Below, one piece after another: positions 35,040-45,141 of a stretch of 64,000 bases of DNA; within the stretch, counting starts at the first letter, position 1; every line of letters starts with the position of its first letter. Source of the stretch: a bacterium HR37 (GTDB lineage Bacteria > Desulfobacterota_D > UBA1144 > Nemesobacterales > CSP1-2). The notes below the pieces were generated by a model. It saw only the letters and a program-made list of their open reading frames with translations, was not told the DNA's origin and ran no database searches. The stretch lies in assembly GCA_002898375.1 (NCBI GenBank), contig BEIN01000007.1, forward strand, positions 1-64,000, in the 5' to 3' direction. Made by a program: the position numbers and the translations under genes.

Positions 35040-35069
35040 ATTTTACTTTTGAAAAATACACACTGTCAA
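35040..35069 (-). promoter_or_regulatory. Promoter of the tRNA-Val-thrS-infC-rpmI-rplT operon
   Basis: TTGACA (35069-35064), an 18-base spacer and TAAAAT (35045-35040) on the minus strand, about 20 bases before the tRNA. No other promoter is evident between the tRNA and thrS. Confidence 0.7.
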
Positions 35070-35118
35070 GGACCTCAAGAAGTTTTTTTACACCAGGAGT
35101 TGAAACCCGTTTGTGGCT

Positions 35119-35147
35119 TTGACATACCTTATTTCTTCCAATATCTT
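35119..35147 (+). promoter_or_regulatory. Promoter of purC, predicting a leaderless mRNA
   Basis: TTGACA (35119-35124), 17 bases, TATCTT (35142-35147). The expected start of RNA coincides with ATG 35155. The upstream in-frame GTG at 35113 would lie outside the transcript. Confidence 0.6.
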
Positions 35148-35154
35148 TAAAATC

Positions 35155-36057
35155 ATGAAAAATGAGAGGGTGGTTATAAGAACCGAATTTCCAGAGCTTC
35201 CCCAACCCAAGAGGGGAAAGGTAAGGGATATTTACGACCTTGGAGATAAGCTGCTAATAGTAGCCACCGATAGGATCTCTGCTTTTGATGTTGTCCTGCC
35301 AAACGGAATTCCCAAAAAGGGTATTGTGCTGAACCAAATATCAAGGTTCTGGTTTGAGCAAACAACAGAGATTGCTCCCAATCACCTCATATCAACAAGC
35401 GTTGAGGACTTTCCAGAAATCCTTTGGAAGTACCGGAGCATCCTTCAGGGAAGGAGTATGCTTGTAAAAAAGGCCAAGCCACTTCCCGTAGAGTGCATAG
35501 TTAGAGGCTACCTTGCAGGTTCAGGGTGGAAAGAGTATCAAAGAAATCAAACGGTTTGCGGAATAACTTTGCCTCCTGGGCTGGTTGAAGCCTCAAAGTT
35601 AGAAAGCCCAATATTTACCCCTTCAACAAAAGCCGAAGAGGGTGAGCATGATGAAAACATACCTTTTGAAAGGGTTGTAGAGATCCTGGGGAAAGAATTG
35701 GCTGAGAGAATAAAAGACTTAAGCCTATCCATTTACACATTTGCCTGTAATATAGCTGAAAGAAGAGGGATAATAATAGCGGACACAAAACTTGAATTCG
35801 GAATAGAAAAGGAAACTGGAGAGTTGCTAATTATAGATGAACTCCTTACACCGGATTCCTCAAGATTCTGGCCAAAAGAAGATTATAAACCCGGGGGACC
35901 ACAAAAAAGCTTTGATAAGCAGTTTGTAAGGGATTACCTAGAGTCAATAGGATGGAACAAAAAACCCCCTGCTCCCAAACTCCCCCCCCATATCGTTCAG
36001 AAGACCTCTGAAAAGTATGTAGAGGCCCTCTACAGGCTTACAGGTATTAGATTATGA
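35155..36057 (+). CDS. purC: SAICAR synthetase
   Basis: 300 residues from ATG 35155, the longer (yeast-type) form of PurC; many bacterial PurC are about 240. [20 protein letters not shown] and [18 protein letters not shown] are the ATP-binding start, [16 protein letters not shown] and DTKLEFG the core. It joins aspartate to CAIR in purine synthesis. No Shine-Dalgarno is seen, in line with a leaderless transcript. No other pur gene is near. The convergent dehydrogenase gene begins two bases after its stop. Confidence 0.96.
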   Translation: MKNERVVIRTEFPELPQPKRGKVRDIYDLGDKLLIVATDRISAFDVVLPNGIPKKGIVLNQISRFWFEQTTEIAPNHLISTSVEDFPEILWKYRSILQGRSMLVKKAKPLPVECIVRGYLAGSGWKEYQRNQTVCGITLPPGLVEASKLESPIFTPSTKAEEGEHDENIPFERVVEILGKELAERIKDLSLSIYTFACNIAERRGIIIADTKLEFGIEKETGELLIIDELLTPDSSRFWPKEDYKPGGPQKSFDKQFVRDYLESIGWNKKPPAPKLPPHIVQKTSEKYVEALYRLTGIRL

Positions 36058-36059
36058 GC

Positions 36060-37061
36060 TTAAACAACAACATTTTTAGGATTATCCAGAAGGAAAGCCA
36101 GGATGTTTTCAACCGTAATCTCAAGGATCCTCTCTAGCGCTTCTTTACTGTAGAAGGCAATATGAGGGGTAAACACAACGTTATCCCTGCTTAACAGTAT
36201 GTGATCCCTAACGAGATTGGCTAGAATACGTATATTTTTTTGATCATACAGTAGTTGCTTCTCCTCCTTTATCAACTCCTCACCTTCAATAACATCAAGC
36301 CCAACACCGCTTAATATCCCTTTATCAAGGCCCTCTATTAAAGCCTCAGTGCTTACAACCCCTCCTCTGGAAGTGTTTATAAGTATGGCTCCTTTCTTCA
36401 TTATCCCTATGTTATCTCTATTAATCATATGATGAGTATGCCTGTTATACGGAACATGCAGTGTAATGATGTCAGAACTTCTTAAAAGCTTCTCAAATGA
36501 AACGTATTTAAACCCCAAAACCTCAGCCAAAAAGGGATTCTGTTTTATATCGTAAACCAAAACATCCATACCAAATCCCTTTGCTATTCTAATCACATGC
36601 AAACCAATATGCCCGGCTCCAATAACACCTATCGTTTTCCCCTTAAGGTCAAACCCTCTTAGCCCCTCTGTTGAAAAGTCCTTTCTTAGAGACCTTACAT
36701 AAGACTTATGAACGTTCCTAGAAAGAGCCAAAATTAGGGCAAAAGTGTGTTCAGCCACTGTATTTTCCCCATAAGAGGGGACATTGCAGACGGTGATCCC
36801 TCTTCTCTTGCACTCTCTTATATCAATATGGTCAAAACCCGTTGATCTGGTAACTATAAGCTTTAGTTTAGGAAGTCTCTTTATTACCTCTCTGTCAATC
36901 TTTGAATAGATAAAGACAGAGATTATATCACTGTCTTTGGCCTCTTTCACATTCTCCAAACTAAGTCGTTCCCCACTAAATTCCAGGACACAGCTTTTTA
37001 ATCTATTTTTTAAATACCTTTTCTCCCAACCCTGAATCTCAAAAAAAGTAATCTTTGCCAC
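36060..37061 (-). CDS. D-isomer 2-hydroxyacid dehydrogenase (D-lactate dehydrogenase-like)
   Basis: 333 residues. GVIGAGHIGLHVIRIAKGFG is the NAD-binding glycine motif, VYDI ends the strand with the Asp that selects NAD over NADP, and catalytic Arg, Glu and His appear in NTSRGG, GLDVIEGEE and TPHIAF. The segment QKNIRILANLVRDHILLSRDN before TPHIAF is typical of D-lactate dehydrogenases. It likely reduces pyruvate or a similar 2-oxoacid. A good AGGAGAGG precedes the start. Confidence 0.87.
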   Translation of the reverse strand: MAKITFFEIQGWEKRYLKNRLKSCVLEFSGERLSLENVKEAKDSDIISVFIYSKIDREVIKRLPKLKLIVTRSTGFDHIDIRECKRRGITVCNVPSYGENTVAEHTFALILALSRNVHKSYVRSLRKDFSTEGLRGFDLKGKTIGVIGAGHIGLHVIRIAKGFGMDVLVYDIKQNPFLAEVLGFKYVSFEKLLRSSDIITLHVPYNRHTHHMINRDNIGIMKKGAILINTSRGGVVSTEALIEGLDKGILSGVGLDVIEGEELIKEEKQLLYDQKNIRILANLVRDHILLSRDNVVFTPHIAFYSKEALERILEITVENILAFLLDNPKNVVV

Positions 37062-37118
37062 CTTAACCTCTCCTCCTAACTAAACGCCTTTGTTTCCTGC
37101 CCTTACCTTATGGTATAC

Positions 37119-37124
37119 TATAAT
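37119..37124 (+). promoter_or_regulatory. Possible -10 box in the 225-base phoH upstream region
   Basis: TATAAT on the plus strand, 160 bases before phoH; the -35 is weak. A 41-codon hydrophobic frame (ATG 37177) runs into phoH out of frame and could be a leader peptide, but evidence is thin. Confidence 0.35.
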
Positions 37125-37286
37125 ACTTGGATATGATAAGGAAAATAAAAGGAGCTTTTATAAGCTTTTACGGGGAATGAACAATCTACTTAAGCTTTTT
37201 TTCACACTTTTTTGCTCTATAAAAACGGTACATATCTTATTACCAGCAATAAACAATAAAAACACAGGAGGGGTTTTAAGGAAAAC

Positions 37287-38279
37287 ATGCAAGAGATTCT
37301 AGAGGGTGGTAACGGTATTACAAAAGAGATAGATTTTGAGGACAACGCCATAACCAAACAGCTTTACGGAGAGAATAACGAAAACCTAAAAGAGATAGAA
37401 AACATATTTAACATAAGAATATACTCTCGCGGAGGAAAGCTCAGTCTGAGAGGGGAAGCAGTGGAGGTAGAATCTGCAGAAAGGCTTATTACAGAGATAT
37501 ACCGTCTTATCTCAAAGGGGTACTCACTGGACCCAGGAGATATTGAGCTTGCAGCAAGGATTGTACTCCAAAGCAATATACCCCTAGAAGAGATATTCCT
37601 TGATACGGTTTGTATATCAACCAGAAAGAAAATAATTGCTCCCAAAAGCCTAGCACAAAAGCTCTACATAGAGGCCATTCGTAAAAACGATATCGCCTTT
37701 GGTATAGGCCCTGCCGGAACCGGAAAAACCTACCTCGCAATGGCGATGGCAGTTTCTGCTTTCATGAACCGACAGGTAAACCGCATAATCCTTACAAGAC
37801 CGGCTGTAGAGGCCGGAGAGAAACTGGGGTTCTTACCCGGAGACCTTTATCAGAAGGTTGATCCCTACCTAAGACCGCTTTTTGACGCACTATACGATAT
37901 GATGGATTTTGATAAGGCCACAAGGCTTATAGAAAAGGGAGCAATAGAGATAGCCCCTCTTGCTTTTATGAGGGGAAGAACCTTAAATGATGCCTTTGTT
38001 ATTCTTGATGAGGCCCAGAATACCACAGCCATGCAGATGAAGATGTTTCTTACAAGACTCGGATTTAACTCAAAGGCCGTTATAACAGGAGATACCACCC
38101 AGATTGATCTGGGACCAAACGAGAGGTCCGGTCTGCTAGAAGCAGAATCGCTACTAAAGGGAATAGATGGAATTGCCTTTGTTTATTTCTCAAAAGCAGA
38201 TGTTGTAAGACATCCCCTTGTAAAGAAGATAATAGAAGCGTACGAAAACAAAGAAAGAAAACAACAAACAGCTTCCTAA
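37287..38279 (+). CDS. phoH: PhoH-family ATPase
   Basis: 330 residues. An N-terminal KH-like segment (about 20-75, [20 protein letters not shown]) precedes the ATPase: [20 protein letters not shown] is Walker A and [19 protein letters not shown] Walker B. PhoH proteins are linked to RNA metabolism and often sit next to ybeY, which is not here. AGGAGGGG and AAGGAAA precede ATG 37287. A lipoprotein gene follows after 19 bases. Confidence 0.92.
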   Translation: MQEILEGGNGITKEIDFEDNAITKQLYGENNENLKEIENIFNIRIYSRGGKLSLRGEAVEVESAERLITEIYRLISKGYSLDPGDIELAARIVLQSNIPLEEIFLDTVCISTRKKIIAPKSLAQKLYIEAIRKNDIAFGIGPAGTGKTYLAMAMAVSAFMNRQVNRIILTRPAVEAGEKLGFLPGDLYQKVDPYLRPLFDALYDMMDFDKATRLIEKGAIEIAPLAFMRGRTLNDAFVILDEAQNTTAMQMKMFLTRLGFNSKAVITGDTTQIDLGPNERSGLLEAESLLKGIDGIAFVYFSKADVVRHPLVKKIIEAYENKERKQQTAS

Positions 38280-38298
38280 ACCCGGAGGTTTTCTTCTT

Positions 38299-38706
38299 AT
38301 GAAAAAAGCATCCATAGTGGTTTTCTCCATTCTCCTACCCCTTATCGTTACGGGATGTGCTAAAGAGTGGCAAAACCCAGACACAGCTCTGCCAGCCAAG
38401 AAGCTAAAGATAACAAGCATACTGGTAAGCCCCCATGCTTATGATAGCGCAGGGGTTATAGTAGAAGGCAAGGTGTGGGATCTTACCTTTAATATACTTG
38501 AAGAAAAGGACTCCGAAACTCCCTACACCAGCTTTAAAATTGCTGATAAGGATGGAAACTTCATTAATGTTTTTGCCCTTGGACACGTCCCTTTACTTGA
38601 AGGTGACTTGGTAGAGGTAAAAGGCATATACAGAAGGGAATACATTACAGAAAGACATAGCTTCATTAACGAGATAGAAGCTGTAAGTATAGAAAAGATT
38701 AAGTAA
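38299..38706 (+). CDS. Lipoprotein with OB-fold-like domain
   Basis: 135 residues. The signal sequence ends in the lipobox VTGC (Cys near residue 20). Residues 40-135 have the alternating strands of an OB fold (SAGVIVEGKVWDL, FKIADKDGNFINVFALGH, EGDLVEVKGIY). Such proteins bind nucleic acid or small ligands, but the role in the envelope is unknown. CCGGAGGTT precedes the start. Its last eight bases overlap the end of ribD on the other strand. Confidence 0.65.
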   Translation: MKKASIVVFSILLPLIVTGCAKEWQNPDTALPAKKLKITSILVSPHAYDSAGVIVEGKVWDLTFNILEEKDSETPYTSFKIADKDGNFINVFALGHVPLLEGDLVEVKGIYRREYITERHSFINEIEAVSIEKIK

Positions 38707-39823
38707 TCTGGTGCTTCCTCAAATAGCCCTCCACTAAAAACTCCTCTCCAATAGACCTTAGCCTTAACCTTTCTATTGGAATCGCCTCACCAACCCTAGA
38801 GATATTTAGTTTTCCTATCATGCTTACCCCATCTGCACCTATAATCTTTGGAGCATAAAAGAAAACGACCTTATCAACCACCCCCTTCTTTAAAGACGTA
38901 GCTGCAACCTCGCTCCCCCCTTCAATCATAACACTTGTAATCTCCATCTCACCCAGTTTTTTTACCAGATCCACAAGGTCAACCCGTCCACTTTCATCTT
39001 TATCCGTAACTATAACCCTTACCCCCATATCCTCTAACCTCCTTAACTTCTCCAGGCTCGCCAAAGAGGTGGTAGCAATAATTGGAGACACATGAACCTT
39101 AAAAATACGTGATTCAAGGGGAATCCTCAAATTGCTATCCAGGATAACGGGTACTGGTTGCCTGAAAAAACCTTTTCCCAATCTCACATTAAGCTGAGGG
39201 TCATCCTGTAGCACCGTTCCTATTCCAGTCATAATTGCATCAACCTTGCTCCTTAGTTTGTGTGCATACCTTCTCTGACGCTCACTTCCTATCCACTTAG
39301 AATCACCGGTAAATGTTGCTATCTTACCATCAATTGTTGCAGCCAGTTTAAGGATAACAAAGGGAAGCTTTGTGGTTATGTACTTAAAGAAAGCCTCATT
39401 TATTTCCCTGCATCTTTCCTCAAGTATGCCAACCCTTACATCTATTCCTTCTCTGGCAAGAATCTCTATTCCCTTTCCCTTTACCTTTGGATTGAAATCA
39501 AGCGTTCCAACAACCACACGTGATATCCCGCTTCTGATAATTGCCTCAACACATGGTGGAGTTCTTTTATCCCTATGGCAACAGGGTTCAAGTGTAACGT
39601 ATAGGGTAGAACCAGAAACCCGATATCCTTTCTTTTCAGCATCCAAAAGAGCTTCTATCTCTGCATGAGGAAAGCCAGCTTTTTTATGATATCCCCTTCC
39701 TATAACCTTACCTTCCTTTACCAGTACAGCCCCAACAACCGGATTAGGGCTTGTCATCCCCTCTGCCCTACGTGCCAGTCTTAGAGCAAGTGACATGTAC
39801 TTTTGGTCAGTATCCCTAAACAT
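38699..39823 (-). CDS. ribD: Bifunctional riboflavin biosynthesis deaminase/reductase
   Basis: 374 residues from ATG 39823, which has AGGG upstream and directly follows the ftsY stop; longer frames would reach into ftsY. The deaminase domain has HAEIEAL and PCCHRDKRTPPC for zinc, with SPNPVVGAVLV before it. The reductase domain (from about 150) begins PFVILKLAATIDGKIATFTG and has MIEGGSEVA. It performs steps two and three of riboflavin synthesis. No other rib genes are near. Confidence 0.95.
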   Translation of the reverse strand: MFRDTDQKYMSLALRLARRAEGMTSPNPVVGAVLVKEGKVIGRGYHKKAGFPHAEIEALLDAEKKGYRVSGSTLYVTLEPCCHRDKRTPPCVEAIIRSGISRVVVGTLDFNPKVKGKGIEILAREGIDVRVGILEERCREINEAFFKYITTKLPFVILKLAATIDGKIATFTGDSKWIGSERQRRYAHKLRSKVDAIMTGIGTVLQDDPQLNVRLGKGFFRQPVPVILDSNLRIPLESRIFKVHVSPIIATTSLASLEKLRRLEDMGVRVIVTDKDESGRVDLVDLVKKLGEMEITSVMIEGGSEVAATSLKKGVVDKVVFFYAPKIIGADGVSMIGKLNISRVGEAIPIERLRLRSIGEEFLVEGYLRKHQIT

Positions 39824-39830
39824 ATAATCC

Positions 39831-41171
39831 CTAGTGCAGGGTTTCCTTTCCTGTAAGGAAAAGTGCTTCAACAAACTCTTCGGCTCTAAACTCCCTTAAA
39901 TCCTCTAACCTCTCGCCTATCCCTATAAACTTTACAGGTATATTTAGTTCATCTGCGATAGCTACAATCACCCCACCCTTGGCTGTTCCATCAAGCTTTG
40001 TTAAAACTATACCCGTAACGTCTATTGCCTCCTTAAACATCTTGGCCTGCTGAATTGCATTCTGACCAGTGGTTGCATCAAGCACAAGCAGAATCTCATG
40101 CGGCGCACCCTCTAGTTCACGTCCAACAACCCTTCTTATCTTTTTGAGTTCCTCCATAAGGTTGGTTTTCGTATGAAGTCTACCAGCGGTATCTATTATC
40201 AAAACATCTGTACCTCTGGCAAGGGAAGCCTTTACAGCATCAAAAGCAACCGCTGAAGGATCAACTCCACTTTGTCCCTTTAAGAAATCGCTTCCAACCC
40301 TTTTGGCCCAGACCTCAAGCTGCTCTATTGCTGCTGCTCTAAATGTGTCAGCTGCGGCAATCATAACCTTTTTGCCCTCTTTTGTGAGCTTAAAAGCCAG
40401 TTTTCCAATAGTTGTTGTTTTTCCAACCCCATTTACTCCTACAACCATTATAACAAACGGCTTTACATCAAGGGATAAAGCCCTGCCTTCAGCCTTTTTA
40501 AGCATACTAAAAATCTCTTCTTTAAGAGCCATTTTTATAGCCAGAGGGTCACGCAGTGATTTCTTGGCAAGCCTACTCTCTATCGCTTCCCTTAACTTCA
40601 TAGTGGTTCCCACACCCAGATCAGCCATAACAAGGGTTTCCTCAAACTCATCCCAGAGGTCACTGTCTATCTCTTTTCTTAAAGACAGTATCTCATCCAA
40701 TCTCCCAAGGAGCCCTGCCTGGGTTCTTGAAAGTCCAGCGCGAAGCCTTTCAAAAAGCCCCTGTTTGGTTTCCTCAGCCCCTTGAGGTTCTATCTCCTCT
40801 TTTATTTCCTCAAGCCTTAGCTCTTCTCTAGGTATCTCTTCTTGCTTGATTTCAATATCTTCTTCCCCAACTTCTTCAACTTCCCCTTCTCTTTCGTCCA
40901 AAAACTCATCCACCGAATACATCTGAGCTTTTGGCTGAAGAGTGTCGGATGAGACATCCTCTTCTTTATGCTCAGATAAGATATGGCTATCCTTTTCCTC
41001 AGGTTGCATTACCACTTCTTCTGCTTTTTCCGGTTTCTTCCTAAAAACCAGAAAATACATTGAAAGCACAAACGCAGTTACACCTCCAGCACCCACTATA
41101 ATTACAAGCTCCGGGCTGGTTGAAAATACCTCCCTTAACGAGAAAACAATGTTTTCAAAGAAACTTTCCAT
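39831..41171 (-). CDS. ftsY: Signal recognition particle receptor FtsY
   Basis: 446 residues. An N-terminal membrane helix (about 20-42), then an acidic stretch (50-135, rich in EEE/EEI) and the NG GTPase. VVGVNGVGKTTTIGKLA is the P loop, DTFRAAAIEQL, IDTAGRLHTKTNLMEELKKI and LTKLDGTAKGG are the other G motifs. It docks SRP-ribosome complexes at the membrane. A true N-terminal membrane helix is a variation; E. coli FtsY lacks one. Confidence 0.96.
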   Translation of the reverse strand: MESFFENIVFSLREVFSTSPELVIIVGAGGVTAFVLSMYFLVFRKKPEKAEEVVMQPEEKDSHILSEHKEEDVSSDTLQPKAQMYSVDEFLDEREGEVEEVGEEDIEIKQEEIPREELRLEEIKEEIEPQGAEETKQGLFERLRAGLSRTQAGLLGRLDEILSLRKEIDSDLWDEFEETLVMADLGVGTTMKLREAIESRLAKKSLRDPLAIKMALKEEIFSMLKKAEGRALSLDVKPFVIMVVGVNGVGKTTTIGKLAFKLTKEGKKVMIAAADTFRAAAIEQLEVWAKRVGSDFLKGQSGVDPSAVAFDAVKASLARGTDVLIIDTAGRLHTKTNLMEELKKIRRVVGRELEGAPHEILLVLDATTGQNAIQQAKMFKEAIDVTGIVLTKLDGTAKGGVIVAIADELNIPVKFIGIGERLEDLREFRAEEFVEALFLTGKETLH

Positions 41172-41369
41172 ATTGCTACCTCCGTTTAAAACCTTTTACT
41201 GGAAAACCTAACACAGCAAATCCTACAACGAATACATTACAAAACTGGCTTCTAAAACCGTATCCACTACTTATGGGGATAGCTGCTAGAATATAAGTAT
41301 TTTAACATATACAGAGCATTTTTCTTCCAGTTTCTAAAGGATCTTTTTAATCCCAAACTCTCTCCAAAC

Positions 41370-41399
41370 TTGCAGGTATAAAATTTTCTGTTATATAAT
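41370..41399 (+). promoter_or_regulatory. Promoter of dnaE, predicting a leaderless mRNA
   Basis: TTGCAG (41370-41375), 18 bases, TATAAT (41394-41399), then eight bases to ATG 41408 without a Shine-Dalgarno. Confidence 0.6.
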
Positions 41400-41407
41400 A
41401 CGTCGAG

Positions 41408-44400
41408 ATGGAAAAAGGTTTTGTTCACCTACACCTTCACTCCCAGTACTCTCTGCTTGACGGGGCAATAAAATTTGAAGAGCTGTTTTCAAGATTAAAG
41501 GAATACGGTATGGAAGCCGTTGCTCTTACCGACCATGGCAACCTATTTGGCGCAGCGGAGTTCTATAAAGAAGCAAAGAAATGGGGAATAAAGCCAATAA
41601 TAGGGTGCGAGGTATATGTAGCTCCGGGCTCCAGACAGGACAAATCGCTAGAGGAGAAAAACCACCACCTAATCCTGCTTGCAATGAATGAGGAGGGATA
41701 TAAGAACCTTTCAAATCTTGTAACAAAAGCCTATTTCGAGGGCTTTTACAGAAAACCAAGAATCGATAGGGAACTGCTCGATTCATACAGGGAAGGCCTT
41801 ATAGTCCTTAGTGGATGTTTAAATGGGGAGCTATGTAAACACCTTCTTGCAAACAATACCAAGGCAGCACTACACACAGCAGCCTTATACAAGGAGATAT
41901 TTGGGGATAGATACTATCTTGAAGTTCAGGCAAACAAGCTTAAGGAACAGGAATTTGTAAACCAGAGGCTAAAAGAACTGGGGAAAAAGCTTAACATACC
42001 GGTGGTTGCAACAAACGACTGCCACTACCTTAGGCGGGAAGACTCCAAGCTTCACGATATCCTTCTCTGCATCCAAACCGGGACAACGGTAAAAGACGAA
42101 AAGCGCTTTCGTTTTAAAGGGGATGAGTATTTTCTTAAATCAAGGGAAGAGATGCTTGAGTGCCTGGTTGGTTTTGAAGAGGAGATAAACCGAACCCTTG
42201 AGATAGCCGAGAGATGCAACTTCGAGTTTAGAATCAACGGTTACAAACTACCGGTATTTGAGATTGAAGGAAACAGATCCCTAGATGAATACATGGCAGA
42301 ACTTGCCAGAGAAAAACTTGAGCTGCGCTTAAAGGAAGGGAAAATAACCGGAAAGAGGGCTGAATTATACAGAGAAAGGCTTGAGAGTGAGATCGAGATC
42401 ATAAAAAAAATGGGCTTCTCCGGATACTTTCTTGTCGTCTCCGATTTCATAAACTTTGCAAAATCAAGGGGTATACCGGTTGGACCGGGTAGGGGAAGTG
42501 CAGCCGGAAGTCTGGTTGCCTACGCCCTGGGTATAACAGAGATAGACCCCATTCCCTACAACCTTCTTTTTGAGAGGTTTTTAAATCCCGAGCGGGTTAG
42601 CATGCCCGATATAGATGTAGACTTCTGTGCGGAAAGAAGGGATGAAGTTATAAGGTACGTTACGGAAAAATACGGAGCCGATAAGGTTGCCCAAATCGGA
42701 ACATTTGGGACAATGTCTGCCAAGGCAGTGGTTAAGGATGTAGGAAGGGTACTTGGGATACCATATGCAGATGTAGACCGGATTACCAAGCTCATTCCCA
42801 CCTTTAGGGGCAGGGTATTCAGTATAGATGAAGCCGTCTCCCAGATCCCCCAGCTTAAGGAACTAATTGAGAAGTCCCCTAAGATAAGGGAGCTAATTGA
42901 GCTAGCCCGTCCCCTTGAGAACATGGTAAGACACTCCTCTACCCATGCAGCAGGAATCGTTATATCAAATGAGCCGCTTTCAGATTACATACCTCTTTAC
43001 AAGGGATCGAATGACGAGATTGTAACCCAGTTTGATATGAAATCAATAGAAGAGCTTGGGTTTGTCAAATTTGATTTCCTGGGTCTTAAAACCCTCACGG
43101 TTATAGACAAGGCTATAAACTTTATAAAAGAAAACCGCAGTTCAGAAAAAGACAAGGGCTTTGATATAAAGAAAATCCCTCTGGATGACCCCGAGGTATA
43201 CAGGCTTCTTTCCAGCGGTCGAACCAGGGGAGTTTTTCAGGTTGAATCTCCAGGGATGAAAGAGCTTCTTTCAAAGCTTCAGCCCTCAAGCTTTGAAGAT
43301 ATAATAGCTGCCCTTGCCCTCTACAGGCCAGGCCCTCTGGATAGCGGAATGGTAGATGAGTTTATAAAAAGGAAGCATGGCCACAAGAAAGTGGACTATC
43401 CACTCCCGGAGCTCAAAGGAATTCTTCAGGAAACCTATGGGCTCTTTGTATATCAGGAGCAGATAATGAAGGCAGCCAGCCTTCTTGCCAACTACAGCCT
43501 CGGAGAAGCAGACCTGCTTAGAAGGGCCATGGGGAAGAAAAAGCCGGAAGAAATGAAGGCCCAGAGGCAGAGGTTTCTTGAAGGGGCAAGAAAAAACGGA
43601 ATAAGCTTAAAAAAAGCAGAAGAGATATTTGATGCCATGGAGAAGTTTGCTGAGTATTCCTTCAACAAAAGCCACAGCACTGCCTACGCACTAATAACTT
43701 ATCAAACAGCCTATCTTAAAGCCCACTATCCAACCGAGTTTATGGCAGCGCTTCTCTCCGTTGAAGCAAATAATACCGACAAGGTGATAGCCAGTATAGC
43801 AGAGTGCAAGGAGATGGGAATTGAGGTTCTTGCTCCAGACGTTAATGAAAGTATGGCAGGTTTTACCGTAACCGGTGATAAGATAAGATTTGGTCTCTCA
43901 GCCATAAAAAACATAGGGGAAGGGACAGTAGAAGCAATAATAAAGGCAAGAGAAGAAGGAGGGAAATTTTCCTCCATATTCGACTTCTGTCGTAGGGTCG
44001 ATGCAAAAAAGATAAACAGAAGAAACTTTGAAAGCCTAATAAAAAGTGGAGCTTTTGACTCCCTTGGAGCCCATAGAGCACAGCTTATGGAAGCACTTGA
44101 TACCCTCCTTACCTACACATCAGCCGTACAGAAAAGCTCTCAGGAAGGCCAGAATCTCCTCTTTGCCGTAAATGACTCAATCCCCACACCAGAGCTTCCA
44201 GAGGTAGAAGAGTGGAGTGAAAAGGAGAAGCTTAAATACGAGATGGAGGTTCTTGGATTCTATGTTACAAGCCATCCAATGGTAAGGTATCTTGAAGAGA
44301 TAAAGAGATACACAAACGTGGATACAGAATCCATACTTGAGATAAGGGAAAAACAGGAGGTATCCATTGCAGGAGTAGTTCGTTCAATAAACGTAAAACA

Positions 44401-44845
44401 CACAAAAAACGGTGCAGGAATATTCGGTAATATGGTTCTTGAAGACATGAAGGGTTCTGTAGAGATAATCATATTTAATGACCTGTTGAGGAAATCACTC
44501 CCCATACTTGAAGAAAAGGCCGAGCCTGTAATTGTGAAAGGAATAGTAGAGCCTTCTGAGGATAAGGTAAAGATAAAGGCCACTGACGTTCTCTCCCTCA
44601 AAAACCTAAGAAATAACTCCACAGTTCACATAAACCTCACAAAAGAGAAAGCAACAAGGGATAACCTTCTTAGGTTAAAAAACACCCTGGAGAGCTACCC
44701 GGGTGTTTCCCCTATCTGGCTTCACATACACACAGGCAGTGGAGAAGCCATAATTGAGCTTGACAACTATAAAGTCGATGTTCAAGACAAGCTCATTGAA
44801 GATATAAAGAGGCTTTTTGGGAACGAAAGCATTAGGTTAGTATAG
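41408..44845 (+). CDS. dnaE: DNA polymerase III alpha subunit
   Basis: 1145 residues, normal for DnaE. The PHP domain starts with FVHLHLHSQYSLLDGAIKFE and ALTDHGNLFGA. The polymerase core has PVGPGRGSAAGSLVAYALGI and MPDIDVDFC with the catalytic Asp pair. A tandem HhH and an OB-fold (about 975-1060, VSIAGVVRSINVKHTKNGAG) follow. It is the replicative polymerase. The PHP motifs with His/Asp look complete, so metal-dependent exonuclease activity is possible. Confidence 0.97.
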   Translation: MEKGFVHLHLHSQYSLLDGAIKFEELFSRLKEYGMEAVALTDHGNLFGAAEFYKEAKKWGIKPIIGCEVYVAPGSRQDKSLEEKNHHLILLAMNEEGYKNLSNLVTKAYFEGFYRKPRIDRELLDSYREGLIVLSGCLNGELCKHLLANNTKAALHTAALYKEIFGDRYYLEVQANKLKEQEFVNQRLKELGKKLNIPVVATNDCHYLRREDSKLHDILLCIQTGTTVKDEKRFRFKGDEYFLKSREEMLECLVGFEEEINRTLEIAERCNFEFRINGYKLPVFEIEGNRSLDEYMAELAREKLELRLKEGKITGKRAELYRERLESEIEIIKKMGFSGYFLVVSDFINFAKSRGIPVGPGRGSAAGSLVAYALGITEIDPIPYNLLFERFLNPERVSMPDIDVDFCAERRDEVIRYVTEKYGADKVAQIGTFGTMSAKAVVKDVGRVLGIPYADVDRITKLIPTFRGRVFSIDEAVSQIPQLKELIEKSPKIRELIELARPLENMVRHSSTHAAGIVISNEPLSDYIPLYKGSNDEIVTQFDMKSIEELGFVKFDFLGLKTLTVIDKAINFIKENRSSEKDKGFDIKKIPLDDPEVYRLLSSGRTRGVFQVESPGMKELLSKLQPSSFEDIIAALALYRPGPLDSGMVDEFIKRKHGHKKVDYPLPELKGILQETYGLFVYQEQIMKAASLLANYSLGEADLLRRAMGKKKPEEMKAQRQRFLEGARKNGISLKKAEEIFDAMEKFAEYSFNKSHSTAYALITYQTAYLKAHYPTEFMAALLSVEANNTDKVIASIAECKEMGIEVLAPDVNESMAGFTVTGDKIRFGLSAIKNIGEGTVEAIIKAREEGGKFSSIFDFCRRVDAKKINRRNFESLIKSGAFDSLGAHRAQLMEALDTLLTYTSAVQKSSQEGQNLLFAVNDSIPTPELPEVEEWSEKEKLKYEMEVLGFYVTSHPMVRYLEEIKRYTNVDTESILEIREKQEVSIAGVVRSINVKHTKNGAGIFGNMVLEDMKGSVEIIIFNDLLRKSLPILEEKAEPVIVKGIVEPSEDKVKIKATDVLSLKNLRNNSTVHINLTKEKATRDNLLRLKNTLESYPGVSPIWLHIHTGSGEAIIELDNYKVDVQDKLIEDIKRLFGNESIRLV

Positions 44846-44856
44846 GAAACCAACAC

Positions 44857-45141
44857 CTACTTCGTAAGCTTTTCTATGACCTCTTTAAGTTTCTCCGGAT
44901 ATCTTGTTACAACAAATACTTCTTGAACAGAAGAACCACTTCTGGCAATAAGCTTTGCCCCACTTAGGGTACTGTACTTATACCTTACAACAAGGTTTTC
45001 ACCCGTTGCACTACCGACCTTTATCTCCCCAGGTATCACCCCATCCACAAAATCGAGAACAGATATGTTCTCCTCGAGAAACTCCTTTAAGCCCTTTATC
45101 ATGCTGTGCTGACGCTTTATTTTGCGTTTACGGTGTCTCAT
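44857..45141 (-). CDS. DUF2103 protein (predicted metal-binding)
   Basis: 94 residues. RKIKRQHSMIKGLKEFLEEN, VDGVIPGEIK and GAKLIARSGSSVQEVFVVT match DUF2103, a small family in thermophilic bacteria and archaea. It has a single His and no Cys, so metal binding is not obvious from this copy. Function unknown. TATAAT (45155-45150, minus strand) lies eight bases before ATG 45141, with no Shine-Dalgarno: probably leaderless. Confidence 0.65.
   Translation of the reverse strand: MRHRKRKIKRQHSMIKGLKEFLEENISVLDFVDGVIPGEIKVGSATGENLVVRYKYSTLSGAKLIARSGSSVQEVFVVTRYPEKLKEVIEKLTK

Noticed and set aside
37177-37302. 41-codon hydrophobic frame before phoH
   Set aside because: Overlaps the phoH start out of frame and lacks a convincing start signal; mentioned only as a possible leader peptide.
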